Part shown: positions 17,500 through 25,388 of the stretch, piece by piece
Layout of the letters: the number at the start of each line of letters is the position of its first letter
How positions within the stretch are numbered: the stretch's first letter is position 1
Assembly: GCF_006442545.2 (NCBI RefSeq)
Contig: NZ_CP083952.1
Span: 744,001-808,000, forward strand
Length of the DNA: 64,000 bases
Reading direction: 5' to 3'
Origin: Mesorhizobium sp. B2-1-8
GTDB lineage: Bacteria > Pseudomonadota > Alphaproteobacteria > Rhizobiales > Rhizobiaceae
Made by a program: the position numbers and the translations under genes
Notes under the pieces: model-generated
Database searches by the model: none
Told to the model about the DNA's origin: nothing
Seen by the model: the letters and a program-made list of their open reading frames with translations, nothing else

Positions 17500-18278
17500 G
17501 CGATGCCGCCGACCAGATCTTCGCCGCCCTCAAACAATCCTCGCAAAGCGGCGCGCCGCTTTACCTGCAGCTGCGCAAAAGCATCGAGGACGCCGTCAAT
17601 CGCGGGCTGATCGGCCCGGGCGACGCGCTGCCATCCGAGCGCGACATCGCCACCAAGGCCGACATTTCACGCGTCACCGTGCGCAAGGCGGTGCAGGACC
17701 TGGTCAAGGGCGGCATATTGGTGCAGCGCCACGGCTCCGGCACCTTCGTGGCGCCGCGCATGGAGCGCGTCGAGCAGTCGCTGTCGCGGCTGACTTCCTT
17801 CACCGAGGACATGGCGCGGCGCGGCATGGCGGTGCGTTCGGCCTGGCTCGACCGCGGCCTCTACGCGCCGTCGCCCGACGAGATGATGGTGCTAGGCCTG
17901 TCGTCGAACGAGCTGGTGGCGCGCGTGGCGCGCCTGCGCATCGCCAACGATACGCCGCTGGCGATCGAACGCGCCTCGCTGTCGGCCAGCGTGCTGCCCG
18001 ATCCGGCCGGCATCGGCTCCTCGCTCTACGCGGCACTGGAACTGACCGGCAACCGGCCGGTGCGGGCGGTGCAACGCATCGCCGCCGCCAATCTCGGCGA
18101 TGGCGATGCGCGCCTGCTCGAAGTGCCGCCGGGTATTGCCGGCCTGCACATCGAGCGTATTTCCTATCTGGCGAGCGGCAAGGTGATCGAATTCACCCGC
18201 TCCATCTACCGGGGCGACGCCTATGATTTCGTCACCGAACTGCGGCTGACAGGGCCGAGCGAAGAGAGCCGACCATGA
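17496..18278 (+). CDS. GntR-family regulator with UTRA domain (HutC/NagR type)
   Basis: 260 residues. The N-terminal winged helix has PLYLQLRKSIEDAV, LPSERDIA and ISRVTVRKAVQDLV (residues about 20-65), then the linker GSGTFVAPR. The UTRA effector domain (about 90-250) fits binding of a phosphorylated sugar such as GlcNAc-6-phosphate or GlcN-6-phosphate (known for NagR/NagQ relatives). It is embedded in the amino-sugar operon with 4-bp overlaps on both sides. It most likely binds the paired TTGGTATT repeats in the divergent promoter region. Confidence 0.9.
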   Translation: MSDAADQIFAALKQSSQSGAPLYLQLRKSIEDAVNRGLIGPGDALPSERDIATKADISRVTVRKAVQDLVKGGILVQRHGSGTFVAPRMERVEQSLSRLTSFTEDMARRGMAVRSAWLDRGLYAPSPDEMMVLGLSSNELVARVARLRIANDTPLAIERASLSASVLPDPAGIGSSLYAALELTGNRPVRAVQRIAAANLGDGDARLLEVPPGIAGLHIERISYLASGKVIEFTRSIYRGDAYDFVTELRLTGPSEESRP

Positions 18279-19309
18279 TTGCCAACACCACCCATATGCA
18301 GCGCGAGATCGAGGAGATCCCGCAGGCCGTCGCCCGCCTGCTCGACGGCTCGGGAGCGGTGCTGGCCGAAGCCGGGCGCGGCATCAGGGAACGCGACCCA
18401 CATTTCGTCGTCACCGTGGCGCGTGGTTCGTCCGACCATGCCGCCACCTTCATGAAATATGCCGTGGAACTAACCGCGGGCCTTGCGGTCGCCTCGGTCG
18501 GCCCCTCCATCGCCTCGATCTACGGCCGCAAGCTCCGGCTCGGTGGCTCGGCCTGCCTGGCGATCTCGCAGTCGGGCAAGAGCCCTGACATCGTCGCCAT
18601 GGCCGAAACCGCCCGGGCCGGCGGCGCGCTGACCATCGCCGTCACCAATACCGCCGATTCGCCGCTCGCGCGGGCCTCGGATTTCGCCATCGACATCCTG
18701 GCCGGTCCCGAGCGCAGCGTCGCGGCAACCAAGACCTTCATCAACTCCGCCGTTGCCGGTCTTGCCCTGATGGCGCATGCGACCGGCGATGAAGCGCTTC
18801 TCGCGGCACTTGCCCGCCTGCCCGAGCATTTCGGCAAGGCGATCGCCTGCGACTGGATGAGCGTGCTGGCCGAGACGATCGAGAAGCAGAAGTCGCTGTT
18901 CATTCTCGGCCGCGGCCCGTCGGCGGCGATGGCCAACGAGGCAGCGCTGAAGTTCAAGGAGACCTGCGGCATGCATGCCGAGGCCTATAGCGCGGCCGAA
19001 GTCATGCATGGTCCGCTGGCGCTGATCGGCCCCGACTTTCCAGTGCTGGCGCTGGCCGCGCGCGACGCGTCCGAGCCCTCCGTCGCCGAAGCGGCCGACA
19101 GCCTGGCGGCCAAGGGCGCGCCGGTGTTCGTCACCTCGGCGCTCGCCAATCGCGCCACGCGCCTGCCGCATGTCGCCACCGGTCACCCGTTGACCGATCC
19201 GCTGACGCTGATCGTCTCCTTCTACATGTTCGTCGAGGCCTTTGCCCGGCATCGCGGCCTCGACCCGGACGCGCCGCGCAACCTTCGCAAGGTGACGGAG
19301 ACCGTATGA
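18275..19309 (+). CDS. SIS-domain glucosamine-6-phosphate deaminase-like protein (NagB-II / GlmS-SIS type)
   Basis: 344 residues with two SIS domains and no N-terminal glutaminase domain. Motifs: VARGSSDHAATFMKY (about 48-62), AISQSGKSPD (about 92), VAATKTFINS, then ETCGMHAEAYSAAEVMHGP. These resemble the isomerase half of GlmS. Such stand-alone forms deaminate GlcN-6-phosphate to fructose-6-phosphate. It overlaps the regulator and nagA genes by 4 bp each, so the three are translationally coupled. Deaminase activity is inferred from family and context. Confidence 0.86.
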   Translation: MIANTTHMQREIEEIPQAVARLLDGSGAVLAEAGRGIRERDPHFVVTVARGSSDHAATFMKYAVELTAGLAVASVGPSIASIYGRKLRLGGSACLAISQSGKSPDIVAMAETARAGGALTIAVTNTADSPLARASDFAIDILAGPERSVAATKTFINSAVAGLALMAHATGDEALLAALARLPEHFGKAIACDWMSVLAETIEKQKSLFILGRGPSAAMANEAALKFKETCGMHAEAYSAAEVMHGPLALIGPDFPVLALAARDASEPSVAEAADSLAAKGAPVFVTSALANRATRLPHVATGHPLTDPLTLIVSFYMFVEAFARHRGLDPDAPRNLRKVTETV

Positions 19310-20478
19310 GCGACCGTTTTGCCCTGACTGGCGCCCGCATCTTCGACGGCGACGACTGGCATGAAGGCTCAGCCCTCGTCGTGCGCGACGGCCTCGTCGA
19401 GGCCATGCTGCCGCAAGGCGCGCTTCCGGGGGATATCCGCGCCATCGACACTGGTGGCGGCATGCTGGCGCCGGGCTTCGTCGACATCCAGGTCAATGGC
19501 GGCGGCGGAGTGATGCTCAACGACCATCCCGATGTCGCTTCCATCGAAACCATCTGCCGCGCGCATGCGCCGTTCGGCACGACGGCGCTGCTGCCGACGC
19601 TGATCACCGACACGCCCGCGATCACCGCCGCGGCAATCGCCGCCGGCGAAGCGGCAGCGCTGCAAAAAGTGCCGGGTTTTCTCGGCCTGCATCTGGAAGG
19701 TCCGCATCTGTCGATCGCCCGCAAGGGTGCGCATGATCCGGCGCTGATCCGGCCGATGACGGACGCCGACCAGGCCATGCTGATCGCGGCGCGCAACAAA
19801 TTGCCGGTGCTGCTGACCACGATCGCGCCCGAATCCGTCGATGCGGCCCGGGTCACGGCCTTGGCCAAGGCCGGGATCATCGTCAGCCTCGGCCACTCGG
19901 ATACGGGCCATGCCACGGCAAAAGCCTTCGCCGAGGCCGGCGCCAGCGTCGTCACGCACCTCTTCAACGCGATGAGCCAGATCGGCAACCGCGAGCCCGG
20001 GCTGGCGGGCGCGGCCATCGACATCGGCGCCTTGTCGGCCGGGCTGATCGCCGACGGCATCCATGTCCATCCGGCCACGATCAGGATCGCGCTCGATGCC
20101 AAGCAGGGGCCGGGCAGGATCGTGCTGGTCACCGACGCGATGGCGACAATCGGCACCGACATGAGTTCGTTCGCGCTCAACGGCCGCACTATCTACCGCA
20201 AGGACGGAAGCCTCAGGCTTGCCGACGACACGCTGGCGGGCGCCGACCTCGACATGATCTCGGCCATCCGGTTCATGCACCGCACCGTCGGGCTCGAGCT
20301 GTCCGAAGCCTTGCGCATGGCTTCGCTCTATCCGGCGCAGGCGATCGGCCAGTCGCGCCGGCTTGGCCGCTTCGCCAACGGCACGGCGGCGGACATCGTT
20401 GCGCTATCGGACGATCTTGGCATAGGAAGCGTCTGGATCGGCGGCGACAAGGTGTTCGAGGCTGCCGCTTCCCGCTGA
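19306..20478 (+). CDS. nagA: N-acetylglucosamine-6-phosphate deacetylase
   Basis: 390 residues. It removes acetate from GlcNAc-6-phosphate. NagA hallmarks: PGFVDIQVNGGGG (about 56-68), LHLEGPHLS with metal-ligand Glu131, SLGHSDTGHAT, VTHLFNAMSQ and VTDAMATIG with the catalytic Asp. It converges the MurQ and kinase products into glucosamine-6-phosphate for the SIS deaminase. The next gene begins 10 bp after its stop. Confidence 0.94.
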   Translation: MSDRFALTGARIFDGDDWHEGSALVVRDGLVEAMLPQGALPGDIRAIDTGGGMLAPGFVDIQVNGGGGVMLNDHPDVASIETICRAHAPFGTTALLPTLITDTPAITAAAIAAGEAAALQKVPGFLGLHLEGPHLSIARKGAHDPALIRPMTDADQAMLIAARNKLPVLLTTIAPESVDAARVTALAKAGIIVSLGHSDTGHATAKAFAEAGASVVTHLFNAMSQIGNREPGLAGAAIDIGALSAGLIADGIHVHPATIRIALDAKQGPGRIVLVTDAMATIGTDMSSFALNGRTIYRKDGSLRLADDTLAGADLDMISAIRFMHRTVGLELSEALRMASLYPAQAIGQSRRLGRFANGTAADIVALSDDLGIGSVWIGGDKVFEAAASR

Positions 20479-20488
20479 GAGCGAGGCC

Positions 20489-21601
20489 ATGCAGACAATC
20501 GATTGTGTCGTCGCCGGAGCAGGCGTCGTCGGGCTGGCCATTGCCAGGGCGCTTGCCTTGTCGGGCCGCGAGGTGGTGGTGATCGAAAAGGCCGACGCGA
20601 TCGGCACCGTCACCAGTTCACGCAATTCGGAAGTCATCCATGCCGGGCTCTATTATGCGCCTGGCAGCCTGAAGGCCCGGCTCTGCGTCGAAGGACGCCG
20701 GCTTCTCTACGCCTACTGCGCCGAACACGATATCGGCCATCGCCGCGCCGGCAAGCTGATCGTCGCCAGCGAGCCTGCCCAGGCGGACGGGCTACGGGCG
20801 ATCGAGGCCAATGCGAAGCGCTGCGGGGTCGACGATCTCGAACTTTTGACGCGCGGCGAGGCCGAGCGCCTGGAACCGGCGCTGACCTGCGCCTCCGCGT
20901 TGCTGTCGCCATCGACCGGCATCATAGACAGCCATGCGCTGATGCTGTCGCTGCGCGGCGACGCCGAGGCCGCCGGCACATCCTTTGCTTTCCTCACTTC
21001 CGTTGCCGGAGCAGCGATCGAAGCCGACGCGATCCGGATCGACACGCGCGATGCCAATGGCGAGACCTTCGTCCTGGAGGCCGGCGCTTTCGTCAACGCC
21101 GCGGGCCTCGATGCGCAGGCGGTGGCCAGCCGGATCGAGGGTTTCCCAAGGGGCCTCATCCCCCGGCAGTGGCTGGCGCGCGGCAATTATTTCGCGCTTC
21201 CGGGGCGGTCGCCGTTTTCCCGGCTGATCTATCCGGTTCCGGTCGAAGGCGGCCTCGGCGTCCATCTGACGCTCGACCTTGCCGGCAATGCGCGCTTTGG
21301 CCCCGACGTCGAATGGATCGACGGCGTGGATTACACGGTCGACCCCGGCCGAAGCGCCGTCTTCTACGAGTCGATCCGCCGCTATTGGCCCGACCTTGCC
21401 GACGACGCCCTGCAGCCGGCCTATGCCGGCATCAGGCCGAAGCTGTCCGGCCCGGGCCAAACTTCAGCCGATTTCATGATCCAAGGGCCGGCCGATCATG
21501 GCGCGGGCCGGATCGTCAATCTGTTCGGCATCGAGAGCCCCGGCCTGACCGCGAGCCTGGCGATCGCCGACCATGTCGTCGAACTCTTGTACCCGGCCTG
21601 A
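20489..21601 (+). CDS. FAD-dependent 2-hydroxyacid oxidase-like protein (LhgO/DAO family)
   Basis: 370 residues. The N-terminal FAD motif is VVAGAGVVGLAIARAL, and NSEVIHAGLYYAPGSLKARL matches the L-2-hydroxyglutarate oxidase signature except Glu for the usual Gly. The C-terminal AGIRPKLSGPG and GIESPGLTASLAIA also fit. It starts 10 bp after nagA with GAGCGAGG upstream, so it is probably the last gene of the amino-sugar operon. L-2-hydroxyglutarate is the family default. A link to the lactate released by MurQ is only a hypothesis. Confidence 0.82.
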   Translation: MQTIDCVVAGAGVVGLAIARALALSGREVVVIEKADAIGTVTSSRNSEVIHAGLYYAPGSLKARLCVEGRRLLYAYCAEHDIGHRRAGKLIVASEPAQADGLRAIEANAKRCGVDDLELLTRGEAERLEPALTCASALLSPSTGIIDSHALMLSLRGDAEAAGTSFAFLTSVAGAAIEADAIRIDTRDANGETFVLEAGAFVNAAGLDAQAVASRIEGFPRGLIPRQWLARGNYFALPGRSPFSRLIYPVPVEGGLGVHLTLDLAGNARFGPDVEWIDGVDYTVDPGRSAVFYESIRRYWPDLADDALQPAYAGIRPKLSGPGQTSADFMIQGPADHGAGRIVNLFGIESPGLTASLAIADHVVELLYPA

Positions 21602-21620
21602 GCCGGAGCGGAATATCTGC

Positions 21621-23147
21621 TTAGCCGGCTTTGGCGGACACGTAGAGATCCTTGTAGCTGTCGCGGAGCAAGTTCTTCTGCACCTTGCCCATCGTGTTGC
21701 GCGGCAGTTCGTCGACGAAAATCACCCGTTTGGGATGCTTGTACTTCGCCACGCGTCCGGTGATGGCGTCGAGAATCTCGGCCGCGCTGATCCGCGACGC
21801 GGGTGAGCGCACGACGACAGCGGTGACGCCTTCGCCGAAGTCCGGATGGGCAAGGCCGATGACGGCGCTTTCCAGGACGCCGTCGAGCGCGTCGATCTCG
21901 CTTTCGAGTTCCTTCGGATAGACGTTGTAGCCGCCGGAGATGATCAGGTCCTTGCCGCGACCGACGATGTGGACATAGCCGTCGGCGTCGATCATGCCGA
22001 GGTCGCCGGTGATGAAGAAGCCGTCGGCGCGGAATTCCGCCTTGGTCTTTTCCGGCATGCGCCAGTAGCCGCCGAACACGTTCGGACCCTTGACCTCGAT
22101 CATGCCAACCTCGCCCTGGGCAAGCGGCTTGCCGCTATCGGGGTCGGCGATGTGGAGCGACACGCCGGGCAAGGGGAAACCAACCGTGCCGGCGCGTCGC
22201 TCGCCTTCGTAGGGATTGGAGGTGTTCATGTTGGTCTCGGTCATGCCGTACCGCTCGAGAATGGCGTGGCCGGTACGATCGCGCCATGCCTTGTGCGTTT
22301 CGGCCAGCAGCGGCGCGGAACCGGACACGAACAGCCGCATGTTTTTGGCCGCCTCTCGATCCAGCCCCTCCTGCTGCAGCAGCCTGGTGTAGAAGGTCGG
22401 CACGCCCATCAGGGCGGTGGCGCGCGGCAGCAGCGAGATGATGCGGCCGGCGTCGAATTTCTGCTCGAACAGCATCGAGGCGCCGGCCATCAGGACGACG
22501 TTGGTGGCGACGAACAGGCCATGCGTGTGGAAGATCGGCAGCGCGTGGATCAGCACGTCATCCCTGGTGAAGCGCCACTGATCGACCAGCACCCGCGCGT
22601 TCGAGGCGAGGTTCTCGTGGCTGAGCATGGCGCCTTTCGAACGGCCGGTCGTTCCCGACGTGTAGAGGATCGCCGCAAGATCGTCCGCGCCGCGCTCGAC
22701 ATCGTGGAAATCGGAGGACTGACGCGATGCCTGGTCCGCAAGGGATCCCTGGCCATTACGGTCGAGCGTGACCACGACGGCACCGGATGGGTCGACCATC
22801 CCACGGATATCCGCCGACTGCGCCGGATCGCAGACAATCACGCGAGGCGCCGCATCGTCGAAGAAATAGCCGAGCTCGGCCAGCGTATAGGCGGTATTGA
22901 GCGGCAGGAAGACGGCGCCGGCGCGCACACAGGCGAGATAGAGCAAAACCATCTCCGGGCTCTTCTCGACCTGCACGGCAACGCGGTCGCCGGGCGTGAC
23001 ATCCATTTGCAGCAGCGCATGCGCGAGCTGCGCCGACTGCGCCTGCATGTCGCCATAGGTGAGCGAGCGCCCATCATCGGTTTCCATCAACAGATGCCCA
23101 GGCGCCGGCATCCGGGACCAGAATGCATCGAACAGATGATTGCTCAT
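21621..23147 (-). CDS. matB: Malonyl-CoA synthetase
   Basis: 508 residues from ATG 23147 (GGAAG upstream; the longer open frame to 23249 lacks family similarity). It activates malonate with ATP and CoA. The N-terminus MSNHLFDAFW and the run GDRVAVQVEKSPE are characteristic of rhizobial MatB. The adenylation core LYTSGTTGRSKGAMLSHEN, YGMTETNMN, ITGDLGMIDADGY and the C-terminal PRNTMGKVQKN (catalytic Lys) are all present. An FCD GntR gene lies 180 bp upstream on the same strand. No malonyl-CoA decarboxylase (matA) or carrier (matC) gene is in the window. Confidence 0.9.
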   Translation of the reverse strand: MSNHLFDAFWSRMPAPGHLLMETDDGRSLTYGDMQAQSAQLAHALLQMDVTPGDRVAVQVEKSPEMVLLYLACVRAGAVFLPLNTAYTLAELGYFFDDAAPRVIVCDPAQSADIRGMVDPSGAVVVTLDRNGQGSLADQASRQSSDFHDVERGADDLAAILYTSGTTGRSKGAMLSHENLASNARVLVDQWRFTRDDVLIHALPIFHTHGLFVATNVVLMAGASMLFEQKFDAGRIISLLPRATALMGVPTFYTRLLQQEGLDREAAKNMRLFVSGSAPLLAETHKAWRDRTGHAILERYGMTETNMNTSNPYEGERRAGTVGFPLPGVSLHIADPDSGKPLAQGEVGMIEVKGPNVFGGYWRMPEKTKAEFRADGFFITGDLGMIDADGYVHIVGRGKDLIISGGYNVYPKELESEIDALDGVLESAVIGLAHPDFGEGVTAVVVRSPASRISAAEILDAITGRVAKYKHPKRVIFVDELPRNTMGKVQKNLLRDSYKDLYVSAKAG

Positions 23148-23326
23148 GAAATCTTCCAGGGTGACGGCAATTGGGGGTGACAGCAATGTCGACGCCGGCC
23201 GTGGGTCGGCACGCGGCGAAGAGTTCGCGTTTCCCGGCCCGGCCGTCAAGGCCGCAAAGGGCTGCCCGGCGTCTATCGAAAAGATTCGAGGGATGGGGAC
23301 AGCAGAGCGCGACGATCAAACAGCCG

Positions 23327-24073
23327 TCAACGGTGGGCGCGATGACCCGGACCGGCGGCGACCTTTGTTGCCTCGCCTTGCTTGAAGCGTTCCATGCACA
23401 TGGCGGCGGTCAGCTGGTAGTGATCGATCAGGGCCTGGACGGCGCCATCCGCATTTCCGTCCAGCGCATTTTCAGCAATCAGCCGGTGTTCGGCGAAATC
23501 GTCGCGCTGGACGCTCTCGCCGTCATGGGCCATCTGGCGATAGCGGTAGGCGTGATCGGAAAGCTGCTCGCAGAAGCCCACCAGCCAGTGCGACCGGCAG
23601 GCCGAGATCAGCACCCGGTGGAAGGCGCGGTGCAATTTCTCCCAGTCCGGATCGAGCGACGAGCTACTTTGCGGCGAAAGCCGTGAGGCGCGCCCCAGGC
23701 GATGCAGCGCCAGCACCAATTGTTCTTCCCATTCGGGGGTGCGGTGGGCGATCGATTCGCGCAGCGCCCGCTCCTCGAGCCAACAGCGCGTGCGCGTCAG
23801 CTCCTCGAGTTCGGCCGCACTGACCGGCATGATGAAGAAGCCGCGCTGGTCATGGCGGCCGAGGAGACCTTCGGAGGCAAGGCGATTGAGAGCTTCGCGA
23901 ACCGGAGAGGCACCGGCGCCATACTTGGAAACGACCCATTCGACGCGCAGCTTGCTTGGGGCTTCCAGAGCGCCGCCGAGAAGATCATCCCGCAATTGAT
24001 GATAGACCGTGCTGGCAAGCGTACTCTTGGCTTCCGTGCCGTCGTCGTTCAGATTGGCAGCTCCATATGTCAA
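23327..24073 (-). CDS. GntR-family regulator with FCD domain, probable MatR-like regulator
   Basis: 248 residues from TTG 24073. This rare start is preferred because AAGGAG precedes it by 6 nt, while the ATG at 24145 lies inside a palindrome and has no good ribosome site. The winged helix includes VYHQLRDDLLGG and GASPVREALNRLASEGLL (about residues 20-70). The all-helical FCD domain follows (about 95-230). FCD regulators sense organic acids, so malonate control of matB is likely (inference). A 10-bp perfect palindrome sits about 60 bp upstream. Confidence 0.83.
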   Translation of the reverse strand: MTYGAANLNDDGTEAKSTLASTVYHQLRDDLLGGALEAPSKLRVEWVVSKYGAGASPVREALNRLASEGLLGRHDQRGFFIMPVSAAELEELTRTRCWLEERALRESIAHRTPEWEEQLVLALHRLGRASRLSPQSSSSLDPDWEKLHRAFHRVLISACRSHWLVGFCEQLSDHAYRYRQMAHDGESVQRDDFAEHRLIAENALDGNADGAVQALIDHYQLTAAMCMERFKQGEATKVAAGPGHRAHR

Positions 24074-24132
24074 AGCGACTCCTTGTCCCCAACTGTCGTC
24101 TTGGGCAATTCGAGTCCGAACACTCCCCTTCT

Positions 24133-24142
24133 GTACATGTAC
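24133..24142. promoter_or_regulatory. Palindrome upstream of the FCD regulator, possible autoregulatory operator
   Basis: GTACATGTAC is a perfect 10-bp palindrome, extended by T on one side and A on the other, 60 bp upstream of the proposed TTG start. FCD-type GntR proteins bind GT-AC palindromes of this general form. The stretch from 24143 to 24378 shows nothing else I can assign. Confidence 0.35.
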
Positions 24143-24378
24143 CATACAGCGCCACGCTTCCGCGGCTCAAGCAGAAGATCGCGCTATTGTACTTTAGAAC
24201 AAAGAAATATACCCAATCGGCGCGCCGATCGCGGGAATTCGAATATCTCTGCAACCAGCAGAAACTGAACGTGTTTGTATGCACGCAGAATCATATGTTT
24301 CTCGTGCGCCCGTGCGAGCATCTTTTCTGTCGCGCGCAAAGACAGTGGCAGGTTCGACCGAATCGATCGGGCCGAGTC

Positions 24379-24504
24379 AGAGCGGTTCAGTGTCTGTTGG
24401 AATTGCCGAACAGCTCTAACTCTTTGTTTTCCCGCAATTCCCAAGGGAAAGCGCTACGCGCTTTTCCCGGGAAAACCGCTACGCACTTTTCCTGGAATTG
24501 CTCT
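24379..24504. repeat. RIME-like rhizobial repeat C1, abutting the rpe stop codon
   Basis: It starts AGAGCGGTTCAG, contains CTCTAACTCTTTGTTTTC, and ends CTTTTCCTGGAATTGCTCT. The same block order occurs at 37671-37772. This copy has an extra hairpin (GGGAAAGCGCTACGCGCTTTTCCC). Its right edge merges with the rpe stop codon (24503-24505). Confidence 0.8.
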
Positions 24505-25180
24505 AGCCGGCGGCCTTGTCGGCCGTGGTCCTAATGGCTTCGATGTTGGCGCGGTAAGCCTCGACACTGCCACCTTTGAAGATGGCAGCACCCGCCACCA
24601 GCACGTCGGCGCCGGCTGACGTGACCAGCGGCGCGGTTTCCGGCGAGACACCGCCGTCGATCTCGATGCGGATCGGCCGGTCACCGATCAACGCCTTGAC
24701 CCTTTTCACCTTGTCGACCATTGCCGGGATGAAGGCCTGTCCGCCGAAACCCGGATTGACGGTCATGATCAGGATCAGGTCGAGCCGGTCGAGCACATAT
24801 TCGACGGCGCTTTCCGGCGTCGCCGGATTGAGCGAGACGCCGGCCTTCTTGCCGAGGTTCCTGATGGTCTGCAGCGAGCGGTCGAGATGCGGCCCGGCCT
24901 CGGCATGCACCGTCATGCCGTCGCAGCCGGCCTCGGCGAAGGCGGCGAGGTAGGGATCGGCGGGCGCGATCATCAGGTGGCAGTCGAAAAAGGCCTTGGT
25001 GCGGTTGCGGATCGCCTTGATGACAGGCGGCCCGAAAGTGATGTTCGGCACGAAATGCCCATCCATCACGTCGAGATGGATCCAGTCGGCACCGGCCGCC
25101 GCCACCGCCTCGACCTCGTCACCAAGCTTCGAGAAATCCGATGCCAGCACCGACGGTGCGATCAAGGTTTTTTTGCTCAT
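24503..25180 (-). CDS. rpe: Ribulose-phosphate 3-epimerase
   Basis: 225 residues, usual length. It interconverts ribulose-5-phosphate and xylulose-5-phosphate in the pentose phosphate/Calvin pathways. TIM-barrel motifs: [14 protein letters not shown] at residue 7, [12 protein letters not shown] (catalytic Asp, metal His), [19 protein letters not shown] and IDGGVSPET. It is preceded by a short intergenic gap and followed at once by a RIME-like repeat whose edge supplies the stop codon. Confidence 0.95.
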   Translation of the reverse strand: MSKKTLIAPSVLASDFSKLGDEVEAVAAAGADWIHLDVMDGHFVPNITFGPPVIKAIRNRTKAFFDCHLMIAPADPYLAAFAEAGCDGMTVHAEAGPHLDRSLQTIRNLGKKAGVSLNPATPESAVEYVLDRLDLILIMTVNPGFGGQAFIPAMVDKVKRVKALIGDRPIRIEIDGGVSPETAPLVTSAGADVLVAGAAIFKGGSVEAYRANIEAIRTTADKAAG

Positions 25181-25334
25181 CTCGCGGCCTTTCCGGGCGC
25201 CCTTTTCATACGGACGCCCCGAACCGACTGCCTAAAGCGCTGCCGCCGACTTGTCGAGGGCACAAGCGCGGTTCCACAGGGTGGTGTCACGGCGCCGATC
25301 TTGTCGCCGCCAATCACCACCTGACCTGATCATA

Positions 25335-25372
25335 AAGAAAACCCGCCGGACTGCTCCGGCGGGTTCTCGTTT
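25335..25372 (-). terminator. Rho-independent terminator for the secreted-protein operon
   Basis: On the minus strand, AACCCGCCGGA, loop GCAG, TCCGGCGGGTT is followed by TTCTTTAT. The 11-bp GC-rich stem plus U-run lies about 20 bp beyond the stop of the 1286-residue protein gene. Confidence 0.8.
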
Positions 25373-25388
25373 GGCGTCGCGCGGGTGG

